The notes under the pieces were generated by a model. The model searched no databases and had not been told where the DNA came from. It was given only the letters and a program-made list of their open reading frames with translations. Source: Rhodococcoides fascians A25f (GTDB taxonomy: Bacteria > Actinomycetota > Actinomycetes > Mycobacteriales > Mycobacteriaceae). Taken from it: a DNA stretch of 64,000 bases. This document shows, piece after piece, positions 1-8,424 of the stretch. Both the position numbers and the translations under genes were made by a program. Location of the stretch: positions 1,674,001 through 1,738,000 of the forward strand of contig NZ_CP049744.1 of NCBI RefSeq assembly GCF_000760935.2, in the 5' to 3' direction. Each line of letters starts with the position of its first letter. Positions within the stretch are counted from its first letter, which is position 1.

Positions 1-381
1 GATCACGGACTCGAGCAGCGACTTGACCTGCTCTGGCAGCTGCGCCGTTGCCAGCAGAGCGCGAGCCTGGCTCAACAGATCTGCGGCCGGAGCGGCTCCG
101 ACATCGGCGGGTCCAGCGGCAGCACCGACGATCGCGGGCGCGAAGGAGGCGAGCGCCTCGATGTCGGCCAGGTTGGGCATGGGCTCACCGGGAGCGGGAA
201 GGAACTGAGCGATCAACGCGGCGGGATCGGCCGGTGCTGCAGGCAGATCGGCGGGCGCCATGGGCACCAGAGGCTGTGCGGATGCGCTGGTCGGCACGAC
301 GAGTGCGGCGGCTGCTGCAACGGCAAATGCCGTTACTACGCGACGCGTTCCGCGGGTACGAAGCACGGTGATAATCCCCAT
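1..381 (-). CDS. Ala/Pro-rich secreted protein, N-terminal part (runs off left edge)
   Basis: Partial gene reading leftward out of the window. The visible protein has a signal peptide (positive start MGIITVLRTRGTRR, hydrophobic AFAVAAAAALVVP, cleavage near ASA-QP) and then a low-complexity Ala/Pro/Leu region. No catalytic domain is visible in the part present. In M. tuberculosis the genes beside pimE, Rv1157c and Rv1158c, are Ala/Pro-rich exported proteins on the opposite strand to pimE, so this is probably their counterpart. An in-frame ATG at 390 is an alternative start. Function is unknown. The 237 bases to pimE must hold divergent promoters. Confidence 0.7.
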   Translation of the reverse strand, partial: MGIITVLRTRGTRRVVTAFAVAAAAALVVPTSASAQPLVPMAPADLPAAPADPAALIAQFLPAPGEPMPNLADIEALASFAPAIVGAAAGPADVGAAPAADLLSQARALLATAQLPEQVKSLLESVI

Positions 382-618
382 TCTGATCATGACGCGGGCC
401 CCGGCGACAGCCGGTGCTCGAGGGGTCACTCTATGTAGCGCGATCCCCGATGTACAGCCGTTGACGTCGAACCCTCCCCATCGCAACTGTGCCAGGGCAG
501 TCTATGTGGTCCACGCTGCGAATTCTCCGCAGGGCCAAACAATAGCCTGTTGCTGGAGTTATCAGTGTTAAAGGTGATGCAAATGTTACTCGTCAACCCA
601 TGTGGTTAGGGAAGGCCT

Positions 619-1899
619 GTGACGACCTATAAGCTTCGTTATCGATATACAGCACCGATACCGAACGGAACCGCACGCACAGTGAACCGACTCGTTCGGC
701 TGGCCCCCGTTCTGTTGGCGATGTCGGTGATCAGCCGCTTCGTCTGGGCCTTCGTGACACCGAACGGCATGAACCTCGTCGATCTGCACGTCTACGTAGA
801 GGGCTCGGCAGCGCTGCTGGGCGACAACCTGTACGACTACACCTACTCGGTGCAGACCCCGGACTTCCCGCTTCCGTTCACGTACCCACCGTTCGCCGCC
901 CTGGTGTTCTTCCCACTGCATTACCTGCCGTTCACGGTGGTCGGCGTCGTCTGGCAGGCCGCGACCATGGCCGCGTTGTTCGCGGTGGTTCGGCTGGCGC
1001 TGTCGATGGTGCTGGGTGACGGGCGTGCCGCACAACCGCGCTGGGTGCGGATCGCGATGCTGTGGACCGCGCTGGGGCTGTGGTCCGAACCCGTACGGAC
1101 AACTCTCGACTACGGCCAGGTCAACGTTTTCCTGGTGCTGCTGGCACTACTGGCTGTACGCAGCTCGCGGTGGTGGGTCGCAGGCGGACTCGTCGGCTTC
1201 GCCGCGGGAATCAAGCTGACCCCGGCGATCACCGGCCTGTACTTCCTGGCCACGCGCAGGTGGAAGGCCGCAGCATTCTCGGCCGTGGCCTTCGCGCTGA
1301 CGGTCGCGGTCAGTTACGCGGTGCTCGGGCATCAGGCCGCCACCTACTTCACCACGTTGCTCGGCGACGCCGACCGCATCGGGCCCGTCGGTTCGGTCTG
1401 GAATCAGTCTCTGCGCGGTGCGCTGAGCCGGATCGTGGGCGAGGACGTGGGCCAGGGACCGCTGTGGATCGCCGCCGCGGTGATCGCCACGGTCCTCGCT
1501 GTGTCGGCATGGCGAGCAATCGATCGCCGCGACTACCTCGGAACCCTGGTCATCGTTCAACTCCTCGGCCTGTTGGTGTCGCCCATCTCGTGGTCGCACC
1601 ACTGGATCTGGGTGATTCCGATGGTGATCTGGCTGGTGCACGGTCCACTGCGCGATATCGCCGGTGCCAAGCTCGTCGCGGGATACTGGCTGGTGACGGT
1701 CACGGTGGGGGTGCCGTGGTTGCTGGGCTTCTTCCAGGAATCGATCTGGACCATCCCTCGTCCCGGGTTCGAGGCGTGGGCGGGTGCCGTCGACGTGATC
1801 GGATCTGCTCTCTTCCTCGGCTGGGTCGTCTATGCGGGGCGCATCAGTGCACGATCAACTCGTCGATCCGACGCGCCAGATCCACATCCTTCTGCGTGA
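619..1899 (+). CDS. pimE: PimE-like polyprenyl-phosphomannose-dependent alpha-1,2-mannosyltransferase (GT87)
   Basis: Integral membrane mannosyltransferase of about 426 residues with roughly ten hydrophobic segments. Family GT87 uses polyprenyl-phosphate mannose on the outer face of the membrane; PimE converts Ac1PIM4 to Ac1PIM5. The LVDLHVY motif near residues 53-59 carries Asp55, matching the essential Asp of mycobacterial PimE. Identification as PimE rather than another GT87 enzyme rests on context: the order secreted protein, GT87, PCD, MutT2 is that of Rv1158c-Rv1159-Rv1159A-Rv1160. The GTG start is preceded by GGGAAGG at 609-615. The 3' end overlaps the convergent PCD gene by 56 bases. 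Confidence 0.85.
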   Translation: MTTYKLRYRYTAPIPNGTARTVNRLVRLAPVLLAMSVISRFVWAFVTPNGMNLVDLHVYVEGSAALLGDNLYDYTYSVQTPDFPLPFTYPPFAALVFFPLHYLPFTVVGVVWQAATMAALFAVVRLALSMVLGDGRAAQPRWVRIAMLWTALGLWSEPVRTTLDYGQVNVFLVLLALLAVRSSRWWVAGGLVGFAAGIKLTPAITGLYFLATRRWKAAAFSAVAFALTVAVSYAVLGHQAATYFTTLLGDADRIGPVGSVWNQSLRGALSRIVGEDVGQGPLWIAAAVIATVLAVSAWRAIDRRDYLGTLVIVQLLGLLVSPISWSHHWIWVIPMVIWLVHGPLRDIAGAKLVAGYWLVTVTVGVPWLLGFFQESIWTIPRPGFEAWAGAVDVIGSALFLGWVVYAGRISARSTRRSDAPDPHPSA

Positions 1900-2125
1900 G
1901 ACCACCGGCAGAGTGCGTCGAGAGCGTGAACGTGAGCGTCCGCCACCTGATGTCGATATCGGGGTGATGGTCCGCCTCTTCCGCGGCGTCGGCCACGCGG
2001 TTCACCGCCTCGATGGCTGCCGGGAACGAGCCCAGTTCGACGGTTCGCGTCAGGGATTTTTCCACCACCGTCCAGTCGGTGAGCTGGGCGTCCTCTATGT
2101 CGCGGTCGGTCAGCAGTTCGGTCAT
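1844..2125 (-). CDS. Pterin-4a-carbinolamine dehydratase
   Basis: A 93-residue protein of the PCD/DCoH family, the usual length. It dehydrates 4a-hydroxytetrahydropterin, recycling the pterin cofactor. The signature EEADHHPD (residues 49-56) contains the catalytic His pair His53-His54 and is followed by the family's DIRW strand. It is convergent with and overlaps the end of pimE, and is divergent from mutT2 with only 14 bases between the two start codons, the same arrangement as Rv1159A. No aromatic amino acid hydroxylase is nearby, so the substrate source is unknown. Confidence 0.9.
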   Translation of the reverse strand: MTELLTDRDIEDAQLTDWTVVEKSLTRTVELGSFPAAIEAVNRVADAAEEADHHPDIDIRWRTLTFTLSTHSAGGLTQKDVDLARRIDELIVH

Positions 2126-2139
2126 AGAAAGATGGTGGC

Positions 2140-2565
2140 ATGTCCGGTACCCCTACCGCTGTGGTTGTCGCTGCCGCGTTGATCGAGAACGGCCGACTCC
2201 TGCTCGCGCAACGAACCCGTCCGCCGGAGCTGGCCGGCCGCTGGGAACTGCCGGGCGGCAAGGTGGAGCCGGGGGAGTCCGAGGACGCAGCGCTCGCCCG
2301 TGAGCTTCGCGAGGAATTGGGAGTCGAGTGCTCCATCGGTGCCGCGCTGAACGGCGATGTCGATCTCTCCGGCGGACTGGTGCTTCGTACCTACCGCGCG
2401 GCGCTCGTCTCGGGAACCCCTGCGGCGCTGGAACATTCGGCTCTGCGGTGGGTGGACGCCGAGACGCTGCCGACGATGGATCTGGTCGATGCCGACCGAC
2501 TCTGGCTACCCGAGCTACTGGACATCCTGCTCACTTCGCCCGAGCGGTCTTCAGGCCCTTCTTGA
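2140..2565 (+). CDS. mutT2: NUDIX hydrolase, MutT2-type (8-oxo-dGTP / dCTP pyrophosphohydrolase)
   Basis: A 141-residue single-domain NUDIX protein. The Nudix box GX5EX7REUXEEXGU is complete at about residues 39-61 (GGKVEPGESEDA through REELG). These enzymes hydrolyse oxidised or non-canonical nucleoside triphosphates to monophosphates to clean the nucleotide pool. Gene order after pimE and PCD matches Rv1160, and the length is close to that of MutT2. The short 14-base gap to the divergent PCD gene leaves no room for a leader, so translation is probably leaderless. Confidence 0.85.
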   Translation: MSGTPTAVVVAAALIENGRLLLAQRTRPPELAGRWELPGGKVEPGESEDAALARELREELGVECSIGAALNGDVDLSGGLVLRTYRAALVSGTPAALEHSALRWVDAETLPTMDLVDADRLWLPELLDILLTSPERSSGPS

Positions 2566-2707
2566 GGTCTTTCTTGGTTGCGCCCGCCGATTCGAGCTTC
2601 TTCATTCGCATGATGACGACCGGGCATTTGATGCACCGAACCTTCTTGCGGCAGCATTTTTTCTTGGGCTTCATCCCCGAGACATCTGCGGCCTTTATCT
2701 TGCCCAT
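2531..2707 (-). CDS. Small Lys/Cys-rich protein of unknown function
   Basis: A 58-residue basic protein with the cluster KPKKKCCRKKVRCIKCPVV, four Cys in a CC-x5-C-x2-C arrangement followed by a hydrophobic/basic stretch. It could bind a metal or nucleic acid, but no family is recognised with certainty. It is convergent with mutT2 and overlaps its last 35 bases. Three in-frame starts are possible: TTG 2716, ATG 2707 (chosen) and ATG 2674; the last, preceded by CGGGG, would give a 47-residue protein starting MKPKKKCC. Confidence 0.5.
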   Translation of the reverse strand: MGKIKAADVSGMKPKKKCCRKKVRCIKCPVVIMRMKKLESAGATKKDLKKGLKTARAK

Positions 2708-2777
2708 GAGCACCAAGACTAATGGGTGGCGCAGGTCACAGACCTGAGGGTGGCGCGGGGCACGGTCGAACTACGGG

Positions 2778-2842
2778 TAAACTCGATCAGTCGCGAGAAC
2801 CTCGCGGTGCAGCGCGCTTCTCTAGCGACATAAGCCCGCTAG
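2778..2842 (+). promoter_or_regulatory. Candidate typA promoter and structured leader
   Basis: TAAACT at 2778-2783 fits a -10 element. Downstream lie two hairpins, CGCGAG/CTCGCG (2792-2806, 3-base loop) and CTAGCG/CGCTAG (2822-2842, 9-base loop), all before the typA ribosome-binding site. The promoter call is inference; the inverted repeats are visible directly. Confidence 0.35.
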
Positions 2843-2882
2843 CGAACAAGAGCCCGCATTCGACTCCAGGAGAATTTTTCGC

Positions 2883-4820
2883 GTGAGCGCCCCAAGCAGT
2901 GCAGACAACATCGACAGCACCACTACTTTTCGCAACGTCGCCATCGTTGCACACGTCGACCATGGCAAGACCACCCTGGTCGACGCCATGCTTCGGCAGT
3001 CCGGCGCGTTCGAGGAACGTGCCGAAGCGATCGACCGCGTCATGGACTCGGGTGACCTCGAAAAAGAAAAAGGCATCACGATCCTGGCCAAGAACACGGC
3101 CGTTCACAAGCGCAATGCCGACGGCACCATCACCGTCATCAACGTGATCGACACCCCCGGCCACGCCGACTTCGGCGGAGAGGTCGAGCGCGGCCTGTCC
3201 ATGGTCGACGGCGTCGTCCTTCTCGTCGACGCATCCGAGGGCCCGCTGCCGCAGACCCGTTTCGTGCTGCGCAAGGCGCTCGCCGCGTCGTTGCCGGTGA
3301 TCCTGGTCGTGAACAAGACCGACCGTCCCGACGCGCGTATCGAAGAGGTCGTCTCGGAGAGCCACGACCTGTTGCTCGATCTGGCGTCCGATCTCGACGA
3401 CGAAGCGTCCGAGGCAGCCGAGCTCGCACTCGACCTCCCCGTCCTCTACGCCTCCGGTCGTGAGGGCAAGGCCTCGAAGGTCCAGCCCCAGAACGGACAC
3501 GCTCCCGACGCCGAGAACCTCGACGAGCTGTTCGAGGTTCTGCTCAGCTACGTCCCCGCACCCAAGGGCAACGTCGACGCGCCGCTGCAGGCGCACGTCA
3601 CCAACCTCGACGCTTCCGCGTTCCTCGGCCGCCTCGCCCTGGTCCGCATCCACAACGGTCAGCTCTCCAAGGGCCAGACCGTGAGCTGGATGCGTGAGGT
3701 CGACGGCGAGCCCGTCGTCCAGAAGGCGAAGATCACCGAGCTGCTGAACACGATCGGCGTCGAGCGCGTTCCCGGCGAGAAGGGTGTCGCAGGAGACATC
3801 GTCGCCGTCGCGGGCTTCCCGGACATCATGATCGGTGACACGCTCGCCGACCTGGAGAACCCGGTCGCTCTCCCGCGCATCACCGTCGATCAGCCCGCCA
3901 TCTCGGTCACCATCGGCACCAACACGAGCCCGCTCGTCGGACGCGTCAGCGGCCACAAGCTCACCTCGCGCATGGTCAAGAGCCGCCTCGATCAGGAGCT
4001 CATCGGCAACGTCTCGCTCAAGGTCCTCGACATCGGTCGCCCCGATGCCTGGGAGGTTCAGGGTCGTGGCGAGCTCGCTCTCGCCATCCTCGTCGAGCAG
4101 ATGCGTCGTGAGGGCTTCGAGCTCACTGTCGGCAAGCCCCAGGTGGTCACCCAGCAGGTCGACGGCAAGCTGCACGAGCCCTTCGAGGAGCTGATGGTCG
4201 ACACACCGGAGGAGTACCTCGGTGCCGTCACTCAGCTGCTCGCCGCACGCAAGGGCAAGATGGTCCAGATGACGAACCACGGCGCAGGCTGGGTTCGTAT
4301 GGAATTCATCGTTCCCTCGCGTGGCCTGATCGGTTTCCGCACCGAGTTCCTCACGGACACTCGCGGTACCGGCATCGCCAACGCCGTCTTCCACGGCTAC
4401 GCGCCGTGGGCCGGCGAGATCCGCGCCCGCCACACCGGTTCGCTCGTCTCGGACCGTCACGGAACCGTCACCCCGTTCGCGATGATCCAGCTGGCCGACC
4501 GCGGCACGTTCTTCGTCGAGCCGGGCGCAGACACCTACGAGGGCATGGTCGTGGGCATAAACCCGCGTCAGGAAGACCTCGACATCAACGTCACCCGCGA
4601 GAAGAAGCTGACCAACATGCGTCAGTCCTCGGCAGACGTCATGGAGACCCTGGCCAAGCCCAAGAAGCTGGACCTGGAAATGGCCATGGAGTTCTGCGCA
4701 GGCGACGAGTGCGTCGAGGTGACCCCCGAGGTCGTCCGCGTCCGCAAGGTGCACCTCGATTCCAACGAGCGCGCCCGTGAGCGTTCGCGCAGCAAGACTC
4801 GCGACAAGGCTGCTCTGTAA
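2883..4820 (+). CDS. typA: Ribosome-associated GTPase TypA/BipA
   Basis: A 645-residue translational GTPase of usual TypA length. The N-terminal G domain has P-loop AHVDHGKT (residues 23-30), the DTPGH switch II motif and NKTDRPD as G4. EF-G-like domains follow, then the TypA-specific C-terminal region with GWVRMEF, RGLIGFRTEF and KKLTNMR. TypA binds the 70S ribosome and assists subunit assembly under stress. The GTG start has AGGAGA at 2868-2873. The order before lpqW and mshB matches Rv1165-Rv1166. A 12-bp hairpin follows the stop. Confidence 0.97.
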   Translation: MSAPSSADNIDSTTTFRNVAIVAHVDHGKTTLVDAMLRQSGAFEERAEAIDRVMDSGDLEKEKGITILAKNTAVHKRNADGTITVINVIDTPGHADFGGEVERGLSMVDGVVLLVDASEGPLPQTRFVLRKALAASLPVILVVNKTDRPDARIEEVVSESHDLLLDLASDLDDEASEAAELALDLPVLYASGREGKASKVQPQNGHAPDAENLDELFEVLLSYVPAPKGNVDAPLQAHVTNLDASAFLGRLALVRIHNGQLSKGQTVSWMREVDGEPVVQKAKITELLNTIGVERVPGEKGVAGDIVAVAGFPDIMIGDTLADLENPVALPRITVDQPAISVTIGTNTSPLVGRVSGHKLTSRMVKSRLDQELIGNVSLKVLDIGRPDAWEVQGRGELALAILVEQMRREGFELTVGKPQVVTQQVDGKLHEPFEELMVDTPEEYLGAVTQLLAARKGKMVQMTNHGAGWVRMEFIVPSRGLIGFRTEFLTDTRGTGIANAVFHGYAPWAGEIRARHTGSLVSDRHGTVTPFAMIQLADRGTFFVEPGADTYEGMVVGINPRQEDLDINVTREKKLTNMRQSSADVMETLAKPKKLDLEMAMEFCAGDECVEVTPEVVRVRKVHLDSNERARERSRSKTRDKAAL

Positions 4821-4835
4821 GACTCATCTCGTGCG

Positions 4836-4875
4836 GGAGAAGCGACGTGTCACTTTCGTGGGGCGTCGCTTCTCC
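4836..4875 (+). terminator. Hairpin terminator after typA
   Basis: Perfect 12-bp inverted repeat GGAGAAGCGACG (4836-4847) and CGTCGCTTCTCC (4864-4875) with a 16-base loop, 16 bases after the typA stop and before the lpqW ribosome-binding site. No T run follows, as is common in high-GC actinomycetes. Confidence 0.65.
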
Positions 4876-4908
4876 TGTACCGGTAGCCGATCACGAAGGA
4901 GATCCTCG

Positions 4909-6732
4909 TTGCGCAACGTGCTGATGCCGGCGGTTCTGGTTTCTGCCATCGCACTGGTACTCACTGCGTGCACCGCGGATCCGCCACCTCCCATCGAGAG
5001 CGTGGAGACGCCGGTCAGCACGACGATGGTTCCGGCCAAGACCGGTGATCCGGTGGTCGTCGCCATCGACGACGTCGGAATCGGATTCAACCCGCACTTG
5101 CTGGCAGATCAGTCGCCCGCAACGGCCGCGGTGAGTTCCCTGGTGCTACCCAGCCCGTTTCGGCCGATTCGAAACGCCGACACCGGGGTGACCACCTGGG
5201 AACCCGACCTGTCGCTGATGATCTCGGCCGAGGTGACCTCGCAGTCGCCGTTCACCATTCGTTATCAGCTGCGCAACGAGGCGCAGTGGTCCGACAGTGC
5301 ACCCATCGCCGCCGAGGATTTCCGCTACCTGTGGCAGCAGATGATCACCCAACCCGGTGTGGTCGATTCCGCCGGGTACGCCCTGATCAGCGACGTCGCA
5401 TCCTCGGGCGGTGGCAAGACGGTCGACGTGACCCTCGAATCGCCGTACCCGGCGTGGCAGCGCTTGTTCACGGACCTGGTGCCCTCACACCTGCTCAAGG
5501 ACTCGCCCGGTGGTTTCCAAGGTGGTCTCACCGACAACGTGCCGGTCTCCGGATCCCGGTTCAACATCAAGACCGTCGACCAGGGTCGTGACGAGATTCT
5601 GCTCGAGCGCAACGACCGCTTCTGGGGCGAGCCCGCGTCGCCCGATCAGATCCTCATCCGCCGCGGCGGTACCCCCGCGCAACTGGCCGATTCTCTGCGG
5701 TCTGCCGACGCCCAGATCGCCCAGGTTCGTGGTGACGCGGCCTTGCGAGCCCAGCTCTCGGCAATTCCCGGCGTCCGCACCGACACGATCCGGCAATCCC
5801 GGGTGCTGTCGATGACGGTAAACGGGCGCGCGGCCAATATGTCGGATTCCATTGTGCGCCAGGGTATTTTCGGCTTGCTCGATCCCAATCTGCTCGCCAC
5901 CGTCGGGGCGGGCGGTGGCGCGACGGATCGTCGAGCTGCAGCGCAGCTCCTCTCTCCCTCCGACCCCGGATACACCGCGACGTCGCCCGCTCCCATCGGC
6001 AGAACCGCGGCCCTCGACCTACTGCGACGCGCGGGCTTCGTTCCGACGCCCGACGCGGTGGTGACATCGACACCGAATGCGACCGCACCGACCACTGCAA
6101 CCGCGCCGACGTCGACCGCCCCGGCAACCGGTACCCAGACCGCCGACCCGGCGACCACGAGTGCTCCGGTTCCGGGGGTGCCCCGTCTTGCCGACGCGAC
6201 CGGTACCGCGTTGCGGTTCGTGATCGGTGCCGTCGAGAACGACGACATCGCGCTCGCTGTCGCGGGGACGGCTGCGGACGAGCTCGTCAGCGCAGGGATC
6301 GATGCGACCGTCACCCCACTGCCCGCCGACGAGTTGTATTCGACGGCGTTGACCGAGGGCACCGTCGATGCGGTGGTGGGCTGGAACAGCGCAGGAGTGG
6401 ACCCGGCGACAGCGCTGGCATCACGGTTCGGCTGTGTCCAGGAGCCTGCTGCAGGCAGCGGCGACCGCGCGCCGGCCCCGCGAAATCTGTCCGGCCTGTG
6501 CGTTCCCGAACTCGGGCCGACCATCGACAGGGCTCTCGTGAACGGACTCGATCCGTCCGTCGCCACCAACGACGTCGAGCCCAAGCTGTGGTCGCTGGCG
6601 TCGACGCTGCCGATCATGCAGGACTCGTCGGTGGTGGCCGCAGTTCCCGGCATCACCGGCGTCTCCCTGACCGGCCCGATCGAGGTCGGCATCTTCGCCG
6701 ACGCGGCGCAGTGGATACGGACGCCCTCGTGA
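4909..6732 (+). CDS. lpqW: LpqW-type lipoprotein (family 5 solute-binding fold)
   Basis: A 607-residue exported lipoprotein. The TTG start at 4909 is chosen because AAGGAGA (4896-4902) sits 6 bases before it and gives a compact signal peptide ending in the lipobox LTAC, Cys21. The rest is a peptide-binding type (SBP family 5) fold, interrupted at about residues 385-425 by a Thr/Ala/Pro-rich insert (6061-6180) likely to be flexible. In mycobacteria LpqW controls the flux of the PimE product between polar PIMs and lipomannan/LAM, and loss of LpqW is suppressed by pimE mutation. It overlaps a possible GTG of the next gene by 4 bases. Confidence 0.85.
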   Translation: MRNVLMPAVLVSAIALVLTACTADPPPPIESVETPVSTTMVPAKTGDPVVVAIDDVGIGFNPHLLADQSPATAAVSSLVLPSPFRPIRNADTGVTTWEPDLSLMISAEVTSQSPFTIRYQLRNEAQWSDSAPIAAEDFRYLWQQMITQPGVVDSAGYALISDVASSGGGKTVDVTLESPYPAWQRLFTDLVPSHLLKDSPGGFQGGLTDNVPVSGSRFNIKTVDQGRDEILLERNDRFWGEPASPDQILIRRGGTPAQLADSLRSADAQIAQVRGDAALRAQLSAIPGVRTDTIRQSRVLSMTVNGRAANMSDSIVRQGIFGLLDPNLLATVGAGGGATDRRAAAQLLSPSDPGYTATSPAPIGRTAALDLLRRAGFVPTPDAVVTSTPNATAPTTATAPTSTAPATGTQTADPATTSAPVPGVPRLADATGTALRFVIGAVENDDIALAVAGTAADELVSAGIDATVTPLPADELYSTALTEGTVDAVVGWNSAGVDPATALASRFGCVQEPAAGSGDRAPAPRNLSGLCVPELGPTIDRALVNGLDPSVATNDVEPKLWSLASTLPIMQDSSVVAAVPGITGVSLTGPIEVGIFADAAQWIRTPS

Positions 6733-6809
6733 CCGATCGCCGCGGCGACACCGCGACCAATGACGAAGTGAGCACTGGATCGATGACAGAGGCAGTGACG
6801 GAGCAGGCG

Positions 6810-7703
6810 ATGACGGAGCCGCAGCGGCTGCTGCTCGTGCACGCGCATCCGGACGACGAGACCATCACCACCGGCGGCACCATTGCCCACTACGTTCGTG
6901 CCGGGGCCGCCGTCACGGTACTCACCTGCTCGCTCGGCGAGGAGGGCGAGGTGATCGGCGAGACGTGGGCCGATCTGGTCGTCGATCGTGCCGATCAGCT
7001 GGGCGGCTACCGGATTCTGGAATTGCACCGTGCTCTCGCGGCGCTGGGCTGCAATCCGCCGCGCTTTCTCGGCGGAGCCGGCCGCTGGCGGGATTCCGGA
7101 ATGGCCGGGACGTCTGCTGCCCGCAAGCCGCGTGCGTTCGTCAACGCAGACCGCGACGAGGCTCTCGGAGCGCTCGTGGCGGTGATGCGTGAGCTTCGGC
7201 CGCAGGTCGTCATCGGATACGACCCCGAGGGCGGTTACGGCCATCCCGATCATCAGCAGGTGCATTCGTTGGTGACCGAGGCCGTGGAGGTCTGCGGCAC
7301 GGATTCCTACCCCCGGGCCGGGTCGCCATGGGAGGTGTCGAAGTTCTACTGGACCGTCACCGGTCAGGACCAACTGCAGTCGGGACTCGCCGCCATCGAC
7401 GACATTCCGGCCGGATGGCGACTGCCCGTCGACGGTGAGTTGCCCAGCGTGCCCGAGAGCACGATCACGACCAGCATCGATATTCGCGGTGTGCTCGATG
7501 CCAAGCGGGACGCGCTGCGCGCACACGCCACTCAGGTCACCGTCGCACCGTCGGGACGCGAGTACGCACTCTCCAACGACATCGCCCAGCCGATCCTGCT
7601 GGACGAGCAGTACGTGCTGGTTCGGGGCACACTCGGCGTCGATGGGACGGGCAGGGAGACCGACCTGTTCGCCGGCGTACTAGGCTGTGCTTCGCATCAC
7701 TGA
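6810..7703 (+). CDS. mshB: GlcNAc-inositol deacetylase MshB (mycothiol synthesis)
   Basis: Zinc-dependent deacetylase that removes acetate from GlcNAc-Ins, the second step of mycothiol synthesis. About 297 residues. HAHPDDE at residues 11-17 supplies Asp15 and the zinc ligands His13 and Asp16, identical numbering to the M. tuberculosis enzyme, and HPDH near 145-148 gives the third ligand. That numbering and GGAG at 6800-6803 favour ATG 6810; in-frame GTG 6729 (overlapping the lpqW stop) and ATG 6783 would add 27 or 9 residues. It is probably co-transcribed with lpqW. Confidence 0.93.
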   Translation: MTEPQRLLLVHAHPDDETITTGGTIAHYVRAGAAVTVLTCSLGEEGEVIGETWADLVVDRADQLGGYRILELHRALAALGCNPPRFLGGAGRWRDSGMAGTSAARKPRAFVNADRDEALGALVAVMRELRPQVVIGYDPEGGYGHPDHQQVHSLVTEAVEVCGTDSYPRAGSPWEVSKFYWTVTGQDQLQSGLAAIDDIPAGWRLPVDGELPSVPESTITTSIDIRGVLDAKRDALRAHATQVTVAPSGREYALSNDIAQPILLDEQYVLVRGTLGVDGTGRETDLFAGVLGCASHH

Positions 7704-7746
7704 ATGACCACAGGGTCGATCTCATCACAGCAGGGGCGGAACACAT

Positions 7747-7905
7747 ATGTACAACTGGGTAGTGCAGGACGCCATCGTCGCGTTCGTCGATTCTCTCAAG
7801 CCGCAGTTCGGCGCGCAGGCAGATCTGTACCAATACGTTCTGGGTCAGATCGCCATGGGTGCGAGCAACTTGCTCACCTCGCTGGGATATCCGCCGGTTT
7901 CCTGA
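7747..7905 (+). CDS. 52-residue small protein, unknown function
   Basis: Complete short frame from ATG 7747 (MYNWVVQDAIVAF) to TGA, preceded by GGGGCGG at 7733-7739 at proper spacing. The product has alternating hydrophobic and polar residues, suggesting two amphipathic helices, and a Tyr/Pro tail (GYPPVS). There is no signal peptide or transmembrane segment. It lies 43 bases after mshB on the same strand and may be part of that transcript. No family recognised. Confidence 0.5.
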   Translation: MYNWVVQDAIVAFVDSLKPQFGAQADLYQYVLGQIAMGASNLLTSLGYPPVS

Positions 7906-7971
7906 GTGCCGGTGCCCGGTTTTTCGAATGCGATGCACTGAAACAACCCGGGTCAAGGCAGTATTGGGCGC

Positions 7972-8424
7972 ATGATCTCGAAGGCCGCATCCAATACTGT
8001 CGCCCTGGTGTCCTGGGCGACCGTCGCAGTACTGGTGTTCGACGGCTTTCTCTCCGGAATTCTGTCGGTCTTCTTCTTGCCGACGTACCTCGGTTCGGTT
8101 CAATTCCCCATCAGCGCACTACTCGGCGGCATCGCCAACGTCGCGCTGGTCCTGGCCGCGCGTAAGGTTGCCGAGCGGTCGATCTGGGTGGCGTCACCCC
8201 TGATCGGTTGGTTCGTCGCGGTGGTGCTGTGCATGCTGGGCGGCCCGGGCAACGATGTTCTGCTGCTCGCCGACTGGCGCACGATGCTGCTCATCATTGC
8301 GGGGGCGGGCCCGGCCGGTGTTCTGCTGTTCATGTTCCGGATGAAGGCGATCACAGCAAGCGTGCATGCCGACCCGCATCCCGAAGGACATCCTCGATCA
8401 TCGTCGGCGTCAACAGTCCGGTGA
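7972..8424 (+). CDS. Four-helix membrane protein (Rv1171-like)
   Basis: A 150-residue integral membrane protein with four hydrophobic segments (around residues 10-35, 42-64, 72-92 and 100-125) and a short polar C-terminal tail. It stands where M. tuberculosis has Rv1171, between mshB and fbiC, so it is likely the counterpart. No conserved catalytic motif is visible. The last 74 bases overlap the convergent udgB gene, and the tail residues encoded there (about 127-150) are low complexity. Confidence 0.6.
   Translation: MISKAASNTVALVSWATVAVLVFDGFLSGILSVFFLPTYLGSVQFPISALLGGIANVALVLAARKVAERSIWVASPLIGWFVAVVLCMLGGPGNDVLLLADWRTMLLIIAGAGPAGVLLFMFRMKAITASVHADPHPEGHPRSSSASTVR

Noticed and set aside
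391..618. Possible ydaO-type (c-di-AMP) riboswitch before the secreted protein gene
   Set aside because: Such riboswitches occur before wall hydrolase genes, but the conserved core segments were not found in either direction, and the downstream gene is not shown to be a hydrolase.
2787..4754. 655-residue minus-strand frame opposite typA
   Set aside because: Shadow of typA in high-GC DNA: low-complexity Val/Asp/Leu-rich translation, no motif, and typA fits a known family along its whole length.
4777..4908. N-terminal extension of lpqW starting inside typA
   Set aside because: It would bury the signal peptide behind 44 residues; TTG 4909 has a good ribosome-binding site and gives a normal lipobox position.
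5646..7526. 626-residue minus-strand frame opposite lpqW and mshB
   Set aside because: Spans two well-supported genes on the other strand, with no domain or ribosome-binding site.
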